Assembly (NCBI RefSeq): GCF_020733635.1
Contig: NZ_JAJFZL010000001.1
Span: 2,046,001-2,110,000, forward strand
From: Nocardia spumae
GTDB lineage: Bacteria > Actinomycetota > Actinomycetes > Mycobacteriales > Mycobacteriaceae
Direction: 5' to 3'
Length of the DNA stretch: 64,000 nt
Shown: piece after piece, positions 18,463 through 26,324 of the stretch
Position numbering within the stretch: position 1 is the stretch's first letter
Layout: every line of letters starts with the position of its first letter
The notes under the pieces: generated by a model
Database searches by the model: none
Told to the model about the DNA's origin: nothing
Seen by the model: the letters and a program-made list of their open reading frames with translations, nothing else
Translations under genes and position numbers: made by a program

Positions 18463-18710
18463 CGAACGTGGACAGCCCGGTGGCCCAGCAGGTCCGGTCA
18501 CTGGTCGTCGCGATGGCACCCGCCGCTCCGGCGGAGCCGACCGACGAGATGCGACTGATCGAGGATCTGGCCTTCGACTCGCTGCGCCTGATGGAGCTGA
18601 CACTGGTCCTCGAGCGCGCCTTCGAGCTACCGCGGTACCGGCCCGAACAGTTGGCGGGCGTGCGGCGCATCGCGGATGTGGTGGCCCTGGTCGAGGCGGT
18701 GCGGTGGTGA
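18459..18710 (+). CDS. Acyl carrier protein
   Basis: 83 aa, free-standing carrier domain. EDLAFDSLRLMEL contains the phosphopantetheine-accepting Ser in the DSL motif at the start of helix 2, and the rest is the usual four-helix acidic pattern. ATG 18459 overlaps the FAAL stop by 4 bases (ATGA), with GACGGAGGAC as ribosome site. It would be loaded by the upstream FAAL and serve the downstream reductase and AfsA-like enzyme. Size and isolation from elongation genes suggest a dedicated pathway carrier, not the fatty acid synthase ACP. Confidence 0.9.
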   Translation: MTNVDSPVAQQVRSLVVAMAPAAPAEPTDEMRLIEDLAFDSLRLMELTLVLERAFELPRYRPEQLAGVRRIADVVALVEAVRW

Positions 18711-19807
18711 GCGAGCGAGATACGGTGCTGGTCACCGGCGCGGGCGGGCTGGTCGGGGCAGAGGTGGTCGCGCGGCTGACCGCGGCCGGGCGTCCGGTGG
18801 TCGCGGTGCTGCACACCAACGGGCGGATCGTGCGCAACGACGGCACCGACCTCGAGGGCGTGGAGACCGTGCGCGGGGATATCCGGCTGGCCGGGCTGGG
18901 GCTGGCGACCGAGACCGTGACCGAACTCGGCGCGCGCGTCGGCATGATCGTGCATTCGGCCGCGACCACCGCTTTCGACGCCACGACCACCGACTACGAG
19001 GAACTGAACGTCCGCGGCACCGCGCACGCCGTCGAACTGGCCCGGCGCTGGGATGTCCCACTGGTGCACGTGAGTACCGCCTATGTCTGCGGTATGCGCG
19101 CCGGTGTGATCGCCGAATCCGAACTGGATGTCGGCCAAGCCTTCGGAAACGGATACGAGGACAGCAAGTTTCGCGCCGAGCGGGTGGTGCGCAGCACGCC
19201 GGGGCTGCGCTGGGCGATCGTGCGGCCCGGCATCGTCACCGGTGCGGCCGATACGGGTGTGATTCGTGAATACAAGAATCTCTACACCGTGGTGAAGCTG
19301 ATCGTCGAGGGCAAACTGCGCTCGCTGCCCGGTCGCTACGATGCCACGATCGCCGCCGCGCCGGTGGACTTCGTCGCTGACGTGATCACCGCGGCGGTCA
19401 CCGATTTCGACGCCGCGGCCGGCGGAACCTTCCACGCGGTCGGCGCCGACGCGCTGTCGCTGCGGGAGATCTCGGACGTCTTCGCCGAGTATCCGTCGTT
19501 CCACGTCGCGACCTTCGTCCCGGAGGTCTCCTTCGAGGCGGCCGATCTCGAACCGCTGGAACGGGAGTACTTCCAGCGCATCGGATCGCTCTACACGAGC
19601 TATTTCGCGCGCCGGCCGGTCTTCGACACCACCGCCACCCGGGCGCTGCTCGGCCGCGAGTGCCCGGCGAGCGGGAAGCACTACCTGCGAAAACTGCTCG
19701 ACTACTGTGTGGAGAGCGGATATCTCGGCGAGCCGCTGCCCTCGGTGACCGAGGTGCTCGCCGGATTCGCGAGCCGGGCCGATACCGGTGCGGGAGGACA
19801 CCGATGA
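18707..19807 (+). CDS. Extended SDR, thioester-reductase/NAD-epimerase type
   Basis: 366 aa. Rossmann fold with VTGAGGLVGAEVV at the N-terminus (TGxxGxxG), HSAATTAFD and the catalytic YEDSKFRAE (YxxxK). It resembles the Male_sterility/NAD_binding_4 and epimerase groups, which reduce carrier-bound acyl thioesters to aldehydes or alcohols, or act on sugars. With an ACP immediately upstream, reductive release or reduction of a carrier-bound acyl group is the favoured role (inference). GTG 18707 overlaps the ACP stop (GTGA); the next gene overlaps its stop by ATGA. Substrate cannot be read from the sequence. Confidence 0.8.
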   Translation: MSERDTVLVTGAGGLVGAEVVARLTAAGRPVVAVLHTNGRIVRNDGTDLEGVETVRGDIRLAGLGLATETVTELGARVGMIVHSAATTAFDATTTDYEELNVRGTAHAVELARRWDVPLVHVSTAYVCGMRAGVIAESELDVGQAFGNGYEDSKFRAERVVRSTPGLRWAIVRPGIVTGAADTGVIREYKNLYTVVKLIVEGKLRSLPGRYDATIAAAPVDFVADVITAAVTDFDAAAGGTFHAVGADALSLREISDVFAEYPSFHVATFVPEVSFEAADLEPLEREYFQRIGSLYTSYFARRPVFDTTATRALLGRECPASGKHYLRKLLDYCVESGYLGEPLPSVTEVLAGFASRADTGAGGHR

Positions 19808-20706
19808 ACATGGCGGAGTTGCTGGCGGAGTCGACTCCGCTCCCCGACAAGGCAGCACGATACGTCGACGACACCTATGTACAGGAGACGGTCGATCAAC
19901 TCGGCGCCGCGGGAATCGAGGCCGCGGACTTCGCCCGGCGGTACAGCCTGCTATTGCTGAAGCCGGACGCGATAGTCGCACGTGCGGTGGAGCCCACACT
20001 GCGTTGGCTGCGGGACAACGGTTTCCGGGTAGTGGCCGCCAGAGTATGTCCGGTCGACCGGCATCTGGTGCGCGCACTGTGGTATTTCGCCTGGAATATC
20101 GCCTCACCGGAGCGGCGACGGCTCGCCGATCTGCTGATCGAGATCTCCGACGCTCTGGTGCTCGTCGTCTCGGCCGACGACGCGCCGCTACCGACCTCGG
20201 TGCGGCTCACCGCCGCCAAGGGGCCGACCGATCCCGCCAAACGGCAACCGGGCGAGTTGCGTTATCTCCTGGGCCGATACAGCTACCTGCTGAATTTGGT
20301 GCATTCGCCCGACGACCCGGCCGATGTCCTGCGCGAATTCTCGATCTACTTCGACGCCGGGACACGCGAGCGGATCCTGCGCGAGATCGCCGCCGACACC
20401 GACCGCGGTGCTGAGGCCGCGGCCCACGCGGCCGAACTCTACGCCCGCACCCCGGCCCGCGATTTCGGCCGGGCGGCCGCGACGCGGCGGCTCGTCGCCG
20501 AAATCGGCGAGGTGCCGGACGATTTCGACCCGGATGACGATGACCACTGCGCGGCACTGCTGCGGCGCGCCTGGGCCACCGGGCGTGGCATCGATGCGTG
20601 GTCGGCCGTAGTTCTCGGCTCCCTGGTACTTCCCATGCGCAACGGCGGACGACAGCAGACCCTGCCCCCCGTATCCGCACACGACTGGTTGGAGGCACGA
20701 CCATGA
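19804..20706 (+). CDS. NDK-like domain protein with C-terminal extension
   Basis: 300 aa. Residues about 45-180 resemble nucleoside diphosphate kinase: LLLKPDAIVARAVEPTLRWL aligns with the LIKPDGV region and NLVHSPDDPADVL aligns with the active-site NLVHGSDS, keeping the His but losing the Gly-Ser. The region between is shorter and divergent, and about 120 helical, acidic residues follow (DDFDPDDDDH). It may be a phosphotransferase acting on another phosphorylated molecule, a nucleotide-binding protein, or a structural subunit. ATGA overlap with the reductase gene, and its own stop overlaps the AfsA-like start, so it belongs to the operon. The genuine ndk is at 1632. Confidence 0.72.
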   Translation: MNMAELLAESTPLPDKAARYVDDTYVQETVDQLGAAGIEAADFARRYSLLLLKPDAIVARAVEPTLRWLRDNGFRVVAARVCPVDRHLVRALWYFAWNIASPERRRLADLLIEISDALVLVVSADDAPLPTSVRLTAAKGPTDPAKRQPGELRYLLGRYSYLLNLVHSPDDPADVLREFSIYFDAGTRERILREIAADTDRGAEAAAHAAELYARTPARDFGRAAATRRLVAEIGEVPDDFDPDDDDHCAALLRRAWATGRGIDAWSAVVLGSLVLPMRNGGRQQTLPPVSAHDWLEARP

Positions 20707-21662
20707 CCACCGACGCCACGGCCGTCGATACCGCGAGCCATGTGCACACCATCTCCCGTCATCTCGCTCACCGGTGTGCGGTCGCGGAAGTGTTCGTTAC
20801 CTCGCTGCAGCGGGTCGGCACCGACGATTTCGTCGTCGGCGCCCAGCTGCCCCGGATGCACGCGTTCTACGGCGATCACCGGCCGCCGTGGGACGCCGAA
20901 CACGATCCGATGCTGGTGATGGAAGCAGCCCGTCAGGCGGCGATCGCCCTGACACACGAATATCTCGGCGTACCACAGGATTTCGGCTTCATCGTGCGCA
21001 CCTTCAACGGCGCGGTCGCCGCCGGTGACGGCTGGCGGATCGGATCGGCGCCGGCGGATCTGGTCATGTCGGTGCAGATCTCGCGTCGCCACCGCCGCGG
21101 GGAGGTGCTGCACGGGGTCGACATGGTGCTGGAGATCGAATGCGGCGACGAACCGCTGATGATCGTCGACGGTTCGTTCACCTGGGTCCCGCCCGCGCGC
21201 TGGACGGCGATGCGCGCCGGATTCCGCGACAGTATGGGGCTGGGCGAGATCGGCGATCCGATGCCGGTGGGCGAGCGGGCCGAGCCGCCGGCGGTCGGGC
21301 GGGGAGATCGTCGCAACGTCGTCGTCGGGCCGGTTCGCATCGCGGAGGCGGAGCTGACGGCGGATCTGGTGATCGATACCGGCCATCCGATCCTGTTCGA
21401 TCATCCGGTCGATCACGTGCCGGGCAGTCTGCTGCTCGAGGCCGCTCGGCAGACCGCCACCGCGATATCGCCGGCCCCGCCGCGCCGGCTGATCGGCGTT
21501 TCCAGCTCGTTCGAGCGATTCGTGGAATTGGATCGTCGCACCGAAGGTGTCGCGCGGATCTCGAATTCGGTTCCGGGACAGATCGATTGCGAGATCGTGC
21601 AGTGCGGCGCGGTGGCGGCGCGGATCGGTCTGCGGTACGAGACCGACGAGGCGGAATGCTGA
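20703..21662 (+). CDS. AfsA-type double-hotdog protein
   Basis: 319 aa with two AfsA-like hotdog repeats. The first (about 15-165) has AHRCAVAEVFVTSLQRVG, FVVGAQLPRMHAFY and MEAARQAA (Glu74, Arg77); the second (about 205-315) has HPILFDHPVDHVPGSLLLEA with EAARQTA (Glu246, Arg249). AfsA joins a beta-ketoacyl thioester to dihydroxyacetone phosphate in gamma-butyrolactone signal synthesis in Streptomyces. Here the acyl donor is probably the ACP of this operon. The usual partner, a TetR-type butyrolactone receptor, is not next to it. ATGA overlap with the NDK-like gene. Related AfsA-domain proteins outside signalling exist, so the product could be another acyl-glycerol-type or polyketide-like lipid. 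Confidence 0.85.
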   Translation: MTTDATAVDTASHVHTISRHLAHRCAVAEVFVTSLQRVGTDDFVVGAQLPRMHAFYGDHRPPWDAEHDPMLVMEAARQAAIALTHEYLGVPQDFGFIVRTFNGAVAAGDGWRIGSAPADLVMSVQISRRHRRGEVLHGVDMVLEIECGDEPLMIVDGSFTWVPPARWTAMRAGFRDSMGLGEIGDPMPVGERAEPPAVGRGDRRNVVVGPVRIAEAELTADLVIDTGHPILFDHPVDHVPGSLLLEAARQTATAISPAPPRRLIGVSSSFERFVELDRRTEGVARISNSVPGQIDCEIVQCGAVAARIGLRYETDEAEC

Positions 21663-22672
21663 GCGATCTCACCTCCGTACGCCGCCTCGCGCGGTTCACG
21701 GTGGTGCGCTACGAAACCCATCATCTGCTGTACGCGGTGATGTTCGTGGCCGCGGTGGAGGGCACGGCCGCCGTCGTCTCGCATCCGGAGGCGCCGTGGC
21801 GGCCGGGGTGGGCGACGGCGCTGCGTATCGTCGTGGTCGCGGTGCTGCTGCTGTATCTGCGCATGGTCGACGAGATCAAGGACCTCGACTACGACCGGGT
21901 GCACAATCCGGACCGCCCGCTGGTCACCGGGGCGATCGGGGCGGGCGAACTGTGGGTGGCGATCGGTGTCGTCGCGGTCGCCCTGACGGTGGCGTCGCTG
22001 CTGCTGTCATGGTGGTCGGCGGTGTTGGTGGTGGCCGCGATGGCCTACGGACTGGCGCTGTGGGCGTTGGAGGCGGTCTCGGCGCCGGTGCGCGAGAACC
22101 TGCTGCTGAATCTGGTCGTGACCTATCCGGTGCAGTTGTGGATCATCGCCTACATCGTGCGCTCGGCCGTCGATACCGGTCAGGTGCGATCGGGGTGGGG
22201 CACAGCGGCGGTGGCGCTCATCTTCGCGGGCGCCTTCCTACATTTCGAGTTCGCCCGCAAGACCGTCCGCGCTCCCCGGCCGGGGCAGTCGTACTACTCG
22301 AATGTGCTGGGCGGCTTCGGCAGTGCCGTCGCGATCGGGTCCTTCGCGACGGTCGCGGTCGGGGTGGATCTGCTGCTCGTGCGGCCCGGGGAGCATCCCA
22401 TGCCGTGGACGTCGCTGATGTGGATACCGCTGCCGCTGCTGGCTGTTACGGTCGCCGGGGCGTGGTCGTTCCTGCGGGTGAGATCGGGTGCGGCCGCGCT
22501 GTCCGAGCCGCGGCCGCCGGGCACGCCGGTCGCACCGAACGACGCGCCGGTGGTGACAGACGCTGTGGCGGCGCCGGATTCGACGACCCGGGAATACCCG
22601 GTGGTTCCCGCTGTGGTATTCGTACTGGTGTTGTATCTCGTACTCATCGTGCAGGCGCTGACCTGGCGATAG
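21656..22672 (+). CDS. UbiA-family membrane prenyltransferase
   Basis: 338 aa integral membrane protein with about eight hydrophobic helices. The Asp-rich motif DEIKDLDYDRVHNPDRPL (Asp72, Asp76, Asp80) matches the NDxxDxxxD-type Mg/diphosphate site plus the HNPDRPL continuation typical of UbiA enzymes. The second Asp-rich motif is less clear: FEFARKTVRAPRPGQ occupies its place, so acceptor or donor may be unusual. It would attach a prenyl or related diphosphate-linked group to the product of the upstream enzymes at the membrane. ATG 21656 overlaps the AfsA-like gene by 7 bases. A Pro/Ala-rich loop (about 285-312) precedes the last helix. Last gene of the cluster. Confidence 0.85.
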   Translation: MLSDLTSVRRLARFTVVRYETHHLLYAVMFVAAVEGTAAVVSHPEAPWRPGWATALRIVVVAVLLLYLRMVDEIKDLDYDRVHNPDRPLVTGAIGAGELWVAIGVVAVALTVASLLLSWWSAVLVVAAMAYGLALWALEAVSAPVRENLLLNLVVTYPVQLWIIAYIVRSAVDTGQVRSGWGTAAVALIFAGAFLHFEFARKTVRAPRPGQSYYSNVLGGFGSAVAIGSFATVAVGVDLLLVRPGEHPMPWTSLMWIPLPLLAVTVAGAWSFLRVRSGAAALSEPRPPGTPVAPNDAPVVTDAVAAPDSTTREYPVVPAVVFVLVLYLVLIVQALTWR

Positions 22673-22907
22673 TCCCCGCAATGGGTACAGCGGTGCGCCG
22701 AGGGGCACCGGAAGGCCACTGAAAGGGCAGTGACCGGGCCGCCGGGAACGCGCACGCTGGAACTCAGCACCCGGCGCCGCAGGATTGCCCCCTTCGCATC
22801 GTGCGGTGCGCCGGATCCGGTGCGGTTTGCCCTTGCCGCACCGGGCTCGCGGTCCGGTGTCTCGTTCGTGGCGTCGGGTGCATCCACGACCCTCCCGGAG
22901 GTATCCG

Positions 22908-23468
22908 ATGTTCGCCGCACCGCAGCCTGACGGCGGCGCCGCGCGAACGGGTCCGGGCGGGCTACGCGGCCACTGCGCCGCCGAGGTGGACCGGGGCGCC
23001 GTGGGGACGGGCGCCCCGGACACGGCGGCCGGTATCCCTCGCGATATGCCCGATTGTCAGGAAGTGCTCGCCGCCTGCTGCGGGCATATCGGCGATCAGC
23101 CCGACGACCATCCGGTGACCAGAAGTGCCCGCGAACTGGCCGAGCTCCACCTGATGCGCCGATCGTCGCCGATGCGGGCCGCGGAAATCGATTGCCGTCG
23201 ACGGGAACTCGTCGTCGCCATCGACCACTGGGCCAGCCCCCGCACCGCCGCCCCGGCCCATGCCCGTTCCCTGGGCGCCGCCGTCGACGGGCTCGCCGCC
23301 GCCCAGGTGCGCGCGACCGTACTGCTGCGGACTCTCGGCGATCCCCGGGACGAGCGGGTGCGGGTGGCCTGGTCGATGGTGGGTTTCATGGCCGACGACT
23401 GGACGGGCCTGGTCGAACAGAACTTCGGCGCCCGGCGTCGTCCCCGCCGCTGGAACGGACGGCGTTGA
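22908..23468 (+). CDS. DUF4254 family protein
   Basis: 186 aa of unknown function, of a type I associate mainly with Nocardia and relatives. The start ATG 22908 has CGGAGG 7 bases upstream. An N-terminal low-complexity stretch (about 1-45) is followed by a helical domain with SARELAELHLMRR, AAEIDCRRRELVVAIDHW, ARSLGAAVDGLAAAQVRA and a basic tail RRRPRRWNGRR, the pattern of DUF4254 proteins. The 235-base gap from the UbiA gene contains only weak hairpins, so it is probably a separate unit. Any link with the preceding cluster is unsupported. Confidence 0.65.
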   Translation: MFAAPQPDGGAARTGPGGLRGHCAAEVDRGAVGTGAPDTAAGIPRDMPDCQEVLAACCGHIGDQPDDHPVTRSARELAELHLMRRSSPMRAAEIDCRRRELVVAIDHWASPRTAAPAHARSLGAAVDGLAAAQVRATVLLRTLGDPRDERVRVAWSMVGFMADDWTGLVEQNFGARRRPRRWNGRR

Positions 23469-23545
23469 GACTCGTATCGTGTCCTCGTCGGCATGAGCGG
23501 AGCCACGCGTGGTCGGGCAAACTGTCGCCTGCGGGCCTTGTTCGC

Positions 23546-24637
23546 TCATACCGGGCGGGCCTCGATCACCGATTCCGGCGAGACCGTATCGACGATCCGG
23601 GTGATGGCGAAACCGCTGTCCGCCAGCAGTTTCCGGTAATCCGCCGCGGTCCGCTCGCGGCCACCGCTGTTGATCAGCATCTCCAGATCGATGTACTTGC
23701 CGGGATGGGGCCGATTGCCCTGCGGCAAGACGATTTCCACGATCACCAGTCGTGCCGACGGCCGCATCGCGGCGCGCACCGTGCGCAGGATCTGCCCGGC
23801 GCGGGCGTCGGGCCAGTCGTGGACGATATGTTTGAGCAGGTAGGCATCGCCACCCTCGGGCACCGTGTCGAAGAACGAACCCGGTGCGACCTCGACCCGG
23901 CCGTCGAGCCCGGCCGCGGCGAACCGTTCGGCCGCGGTGGCCGCCACATCCGGCAGGTCGAACAGGACGCCGCGGCTGTGCGGGGCCCGGGTCAGGATCT
24001 CGGTGAGCATCGCCCCCTGTCCGCCACCGATATCGACGATGCTGGTGAACCGGCCGAAATCGTAGGCGGCGAACAGCGATTCGGTGGTCATCGAGCCGAT
24101 GCTGGTCATGGCGCGATCGAACAGATCGCCGAATTGCCGGTCGGTGCGGACGTATTCGAAGAACGGTGCGCCGTCGAGTTGCTGGCCCACCGGATCGCCG
24201 GTGCGCACCGCGTCCACCACATGCGTCCAATGCGCCCGGTGGGTCGCGGAGCCGAAGAACAGCGCGGCATCGCGCAGGGAAGCGGGTGAGTCCCGGCACA
24301 GTGCCCGCGCCGGCGCGGTGAGCGCGTACCGGCCGTCGCGCCGCTGAGTGAAGATCCCATGGCTGATCAGCAACCGCAGCAGCCGTCGCAGCGCATCCTC
24401 GTCCGCCTCGACCCGCCGCGCCAGCTCCGAGCCGGGCAGCGGCCCGCGCGCCAGCTCATCGGCGATCCCCAGCGCCGCGGCCGCATGAATGGCCTGCGTC
24501 AACCACCCCGCCGCCAGCAATTCCATGAGCGACAGGGGCCCCGGCGCCAGTCGCCGATACGCCTCGCTCAGCGCGTATCGGACCGTTTCGACGGCGCGAA
24601 CAAGGGGGAGCGGGGGTGATTTCGGCAGGGTCGGCAA
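23546..24637 (-). CDS. SAM-dependent O-methyltransferase
   Basis: 363 aa; two-domain small-molecule O-methyltransferase of the hydroxyneurosporene/acetylserotonin type. The N-terminal winged-helix dimerisation domain (about 35-130; ALGIADELARGPLPGSELAR) precedes the SAM-binding fold with IVDIGGGQGAML, DLPDV, and the catalytic His region LKHIVHDWPD. I use the TTG at 24637 since GGAGGGA lies 8 bases upstream on this strand. It methylates a hydroxyl on an unknown, probably secondary-metabolite, substrate. It converges with the DUF4254 gene and shows no operon partner. Confidence 0.88.
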   Translation of the reverse strand: MPTLPKSPPLPLVRAVETVRYALSEAYRRLAPGPLSLMELLAAGWLTQAIHAAAALGIADELARGPLPGSELARRVEADEDALRRLLRLLISHGIFTQRRDGRYALTAPARALCRDSPASLRDAALFFGSATHRAHWTHVVDAVRTGDPVGQQLDGAPFFEYVRTDRQFGDLFDRAMTSIGSMTTESLFAAYDFGRFTSIVDIGGGQGAMLTEILTRAPHSRGVLFDLPDVAATAAERFAAAGLDGRVEVAPGSFFDTVPEGGDAYLLKHIVHDWPDARAGQILRTVRAAMRPSARLVIVEIVLPQGNRPHPGKYIDLEMLINSGGRERTAADYRKLLADSGFAITRIVDTVSPESVIEARPV

Positions 24638-24774
24638 CCGGGTACTCCCTCCGGTCCGGGGCTGTGGACAGAGCCGAGCCTACGTGCCACGAGGGAGGCG
24701 ACGGCGAGGAATCGCGGGTCCGGATGCATCCTGGTGCGGTGGTCGGCTCTCCCTCGATGGAGGTCTGTACTACC

Positions 24775-24981
24775 TCAGGGGTGGTTCGAGATCCCACTCG
24801 ATACCGTGCTGGTGAAGGCATCCCACTCGCCACGGGTGAAGATCAGCGCGGGGCCGGTGGGATTCTTGCTGTCGCGTACTCCGACGAAACCCTGATCGAG
24901 GAAGGCGACCTCGACACAGTCCTTGGATCCGGAGCTACGGGTGCTCTTGAACCACCGCGCTTGGGACAGATCAACCGTCAC
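24775..24981 (-). CDS. DUF397 domain protein
   Basis: 68 aa, almost entirely a DUF397 domain: ARWFKSTRSSGSKDCVEVAF, VGVRDSKNPTGPALIFTRGEWDAF. Such proteins are the usual small partner of actinobacterial XRE-DUF5753 regulators (as in BldB/WhiJ-like systems) and are thought to modulate them. Its ATG overlaps the stop of the XRE gene by 4 bases, confirming the pair. Confidence 0.93.
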   Translation of the reverse strand: MTVDLSQARWFKSTRSSGSKDCVEVAFLDQGFVGVRDSKNPTGPALIFTRGEWDAFTSTVSSGISNHP

Positions 24982-25502
24982 GCGTGATACTCCTTTGCAA
25001 TCTCCAGTATGAGCGCACGGCTGTCGACCTCATCCAGGGCGAGCTGTTCGAGCGCCGCACACACTTCACGATACTGCCGTATCTCGTCGGCTTGCTCGAG
25101 GTACAAGTCCCCCAGAAAGCCCTGTACATAGACGACCGGGGGAATCGTTAGTGCCACCTTCGGGTGTAGCGGAAATTCCAGACTCACGAACAGGCCGAAC
25201 TCCTTCGGAATCGCATCTTCCGCGAATGCCTGCCACCAGCCGCGCGCGTTGGTCTCCTTCACCAGTTCCAGGACGACCTGGGTCTGTTTGGGACCGGCTC
25301 CGCACAGGTCGCAAAGATGGTTCATCAGAACGGGATTGAGCCGCGCCGTCTGCCCGGTCTCGATCTTCCACAGGGTGGAGCGGGCCACGCCGATGGCGTC
25401 CGCGGCGGCCTCCCGGGAGATGGCGCGCTGCTCGCGCATGGCTTCCAGGGTGAGGCCGAGCATGCGACGGGCGACATTCGAATCGGTGGACAGGCGGGTC
25501 AT
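24978..25502 (-). CDS. XRE-family regulator with shortened DUF5753 domain
   Basis: 174 aa. HTH_31-type helix-turn-helix at about 15-65 (SREAAADAIGVARSTLWKIE, TGQTARLNP). The C-terminal half begins as DUF5753 does (RGWWQAFAEDAIPKEFGLFV SLE at about 88-109) and then jumps to its end (VVYVQGFLGDLYLEQADEI, about 123-141). The family is normally about 270-290 aa, so roughly 100 residues from the middle of DUF5753, the presumed sensing part, appear to be missing without breaking the frame. The frame is open upstream, but ATG 25502 begins the family N-terminus. Expressed with the DUF397 gene; likely binds the AT-rich inverted repeat just upstream. Function of the shortened protein is uncertain. Confidence 0.8.
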   Translation of the reverse strand: MTRLSTDSNVARRMLGLTLEAMREQRAISREAAADAIGVARSTLWKIETGQTARLNPVLMNHLCDLCGAGPKQTQVVLELVKETNARGWWQAFAEDAIPKEFGLFVSLEFPLHPKVALTIPPVVYVQGFLGDLYLEQADEIRQYREVCAALEQLALDEVDSRALILEIAKEYHA

Positions 25503-25560
25503 CGGCCGCGGCCTCCTGACAGGCGTGTTTGAATATCGGCGTTTTTTCTCGAACAGGTTT

Positions 25561-25597
25561 TTCGCGAGAACTCGAACGACGCATATTTTCTCGCGAA
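25561..25597. promoter_or_regulatory. Inverted repeat in the XRE upstream region
   Basis: TTCGCGAGAA (25561-25570) and TTCTCGCGAA (25588-25597) form a perfect 10-bp inverted repeat with a 17-base spacer, in an unusually AT-rich stretch (about 25530-25650) between the XRE gene and the divergent gene at 25735. Related half sites (TTTCTCGAAC near 25545) lie beside it. A likely operator for the XRE/DUF397 system. Confidence 0.5.
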
Positions 25598-25734
25598 TTC
25601 GCGTGGAAAATTGTTGCCGGACCAATGTTCTCGGTGTTTTCTGATGACGCACTCGATGCGGCGCAACACCTGGCGCCCTCCGGGTGATTCGCCTGTGCCC
25701 TCGTCCCAGAACCCCTATGCGAGTTGAGGTCCCG

Positions 25735-26202
25735 ATGCGCTATCCCGCTGGTACGGACGCTACCGTGCCGCCTGGCGACACGCCAGAATCCCGCGCCGAC
25801 TATTACCGCGGAGTATGTGGTCTGAAAGCGCGGTTGACATTCGAGAATCAGCGGATCTATCTGATCGCCGGGCCGGTCGCCGCCGTCACGATGCCGAGCG
25901 ATCTCGGCTTCCGGGTGAAGCCCTTACTACGTGACATATTCGGCTGTCACGGCCCGATCATCGCCCACCCGCGCGCGCGTCGCTGGACCTTCCTGGCCAA
26001 TCCGGATGGCTCCGATCGCGCGGACCCGGTCCTGCACGCCGAGCTGTTCCGCGTCCACATCTCGCTCGCACCCGCCGGCAGCGAGGTCGCCCTGCCCGCG
26101 CCGATAGATGTCGACCTGGTGTATCGAATGTGGAACGTACTCCCGCCCAATTCATTTCGACCGTGGGTGGGCTCGGTGATCGATGTCGCGCGCCGCGAGT
26201 GA
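25735..26202 (+). CDS. Hypothetical protein divergent from XRE/DUF397
   Basis: 155 aa; I do not recognise a named domain. ATG 25735 is preferred since GAGG lies just upstream; in-frame starts further up add residues of low plausibility. Conserved-looking stretches include GPVAAVTMPSDLGFRVKPLL and GPIIAHPRARRWTFLANPDG, a pattern seen in small actinobacterial proteins that are commonly encoded opposite XRE/DUF397 pairs. Predicted mixed alpha/beta, soluble, without signal peptide. It shares its upstream region with the XRE regulator and may be its target. Confidence 0.6.
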   Translation: MRYPAGTDATVPPGDTPESRADYYRGVCGLKARLTFENQRIYLIAGPVAAVTMPSDLGFRVKPLLRDIFGCHGPIIAHPRARRWTFLANPDGSDRADPVLHAELFRVHISLAPAGSEVALPAPIDVDLVYRMWNVLPPNSFRPWVGSVIDVARRE

Positions 26203-26311
26203 GCCGCTGCGGCACCATCTGTGGACGCGGCTGGCCGAACTCACACTCGCTACGCCGACCTGTCGCGCGAGATCGGGGCAGGTCTGCGAAGACTGCCCAT
26301 CGCCGGTGTGA
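26183..26311 (+). CDS. Small Cys-containing protein (42 aa)
   Basis: A short frame beginning ATG 26183 inside the end of the preceding gene (20-base overlap) and ending TGA at 26309. The product has LWTRLAELTLATPTC followed by a CEDCP ending, so three Cys in a compact C-terminus that could bind metal. The Leu-rich helix followed by a Cys cluster looks protein-like, and the overlap suggests coupling with the 25735 gene. No family name can be given; it could still be a chance frame. Confidence 0.45.
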   Translation: MSRAASEPLRHHLWTRLAELTLATPTCRARSGQVCEDCPSPV

Positions 26312-26324
26312 CCCCGCCACCGGG

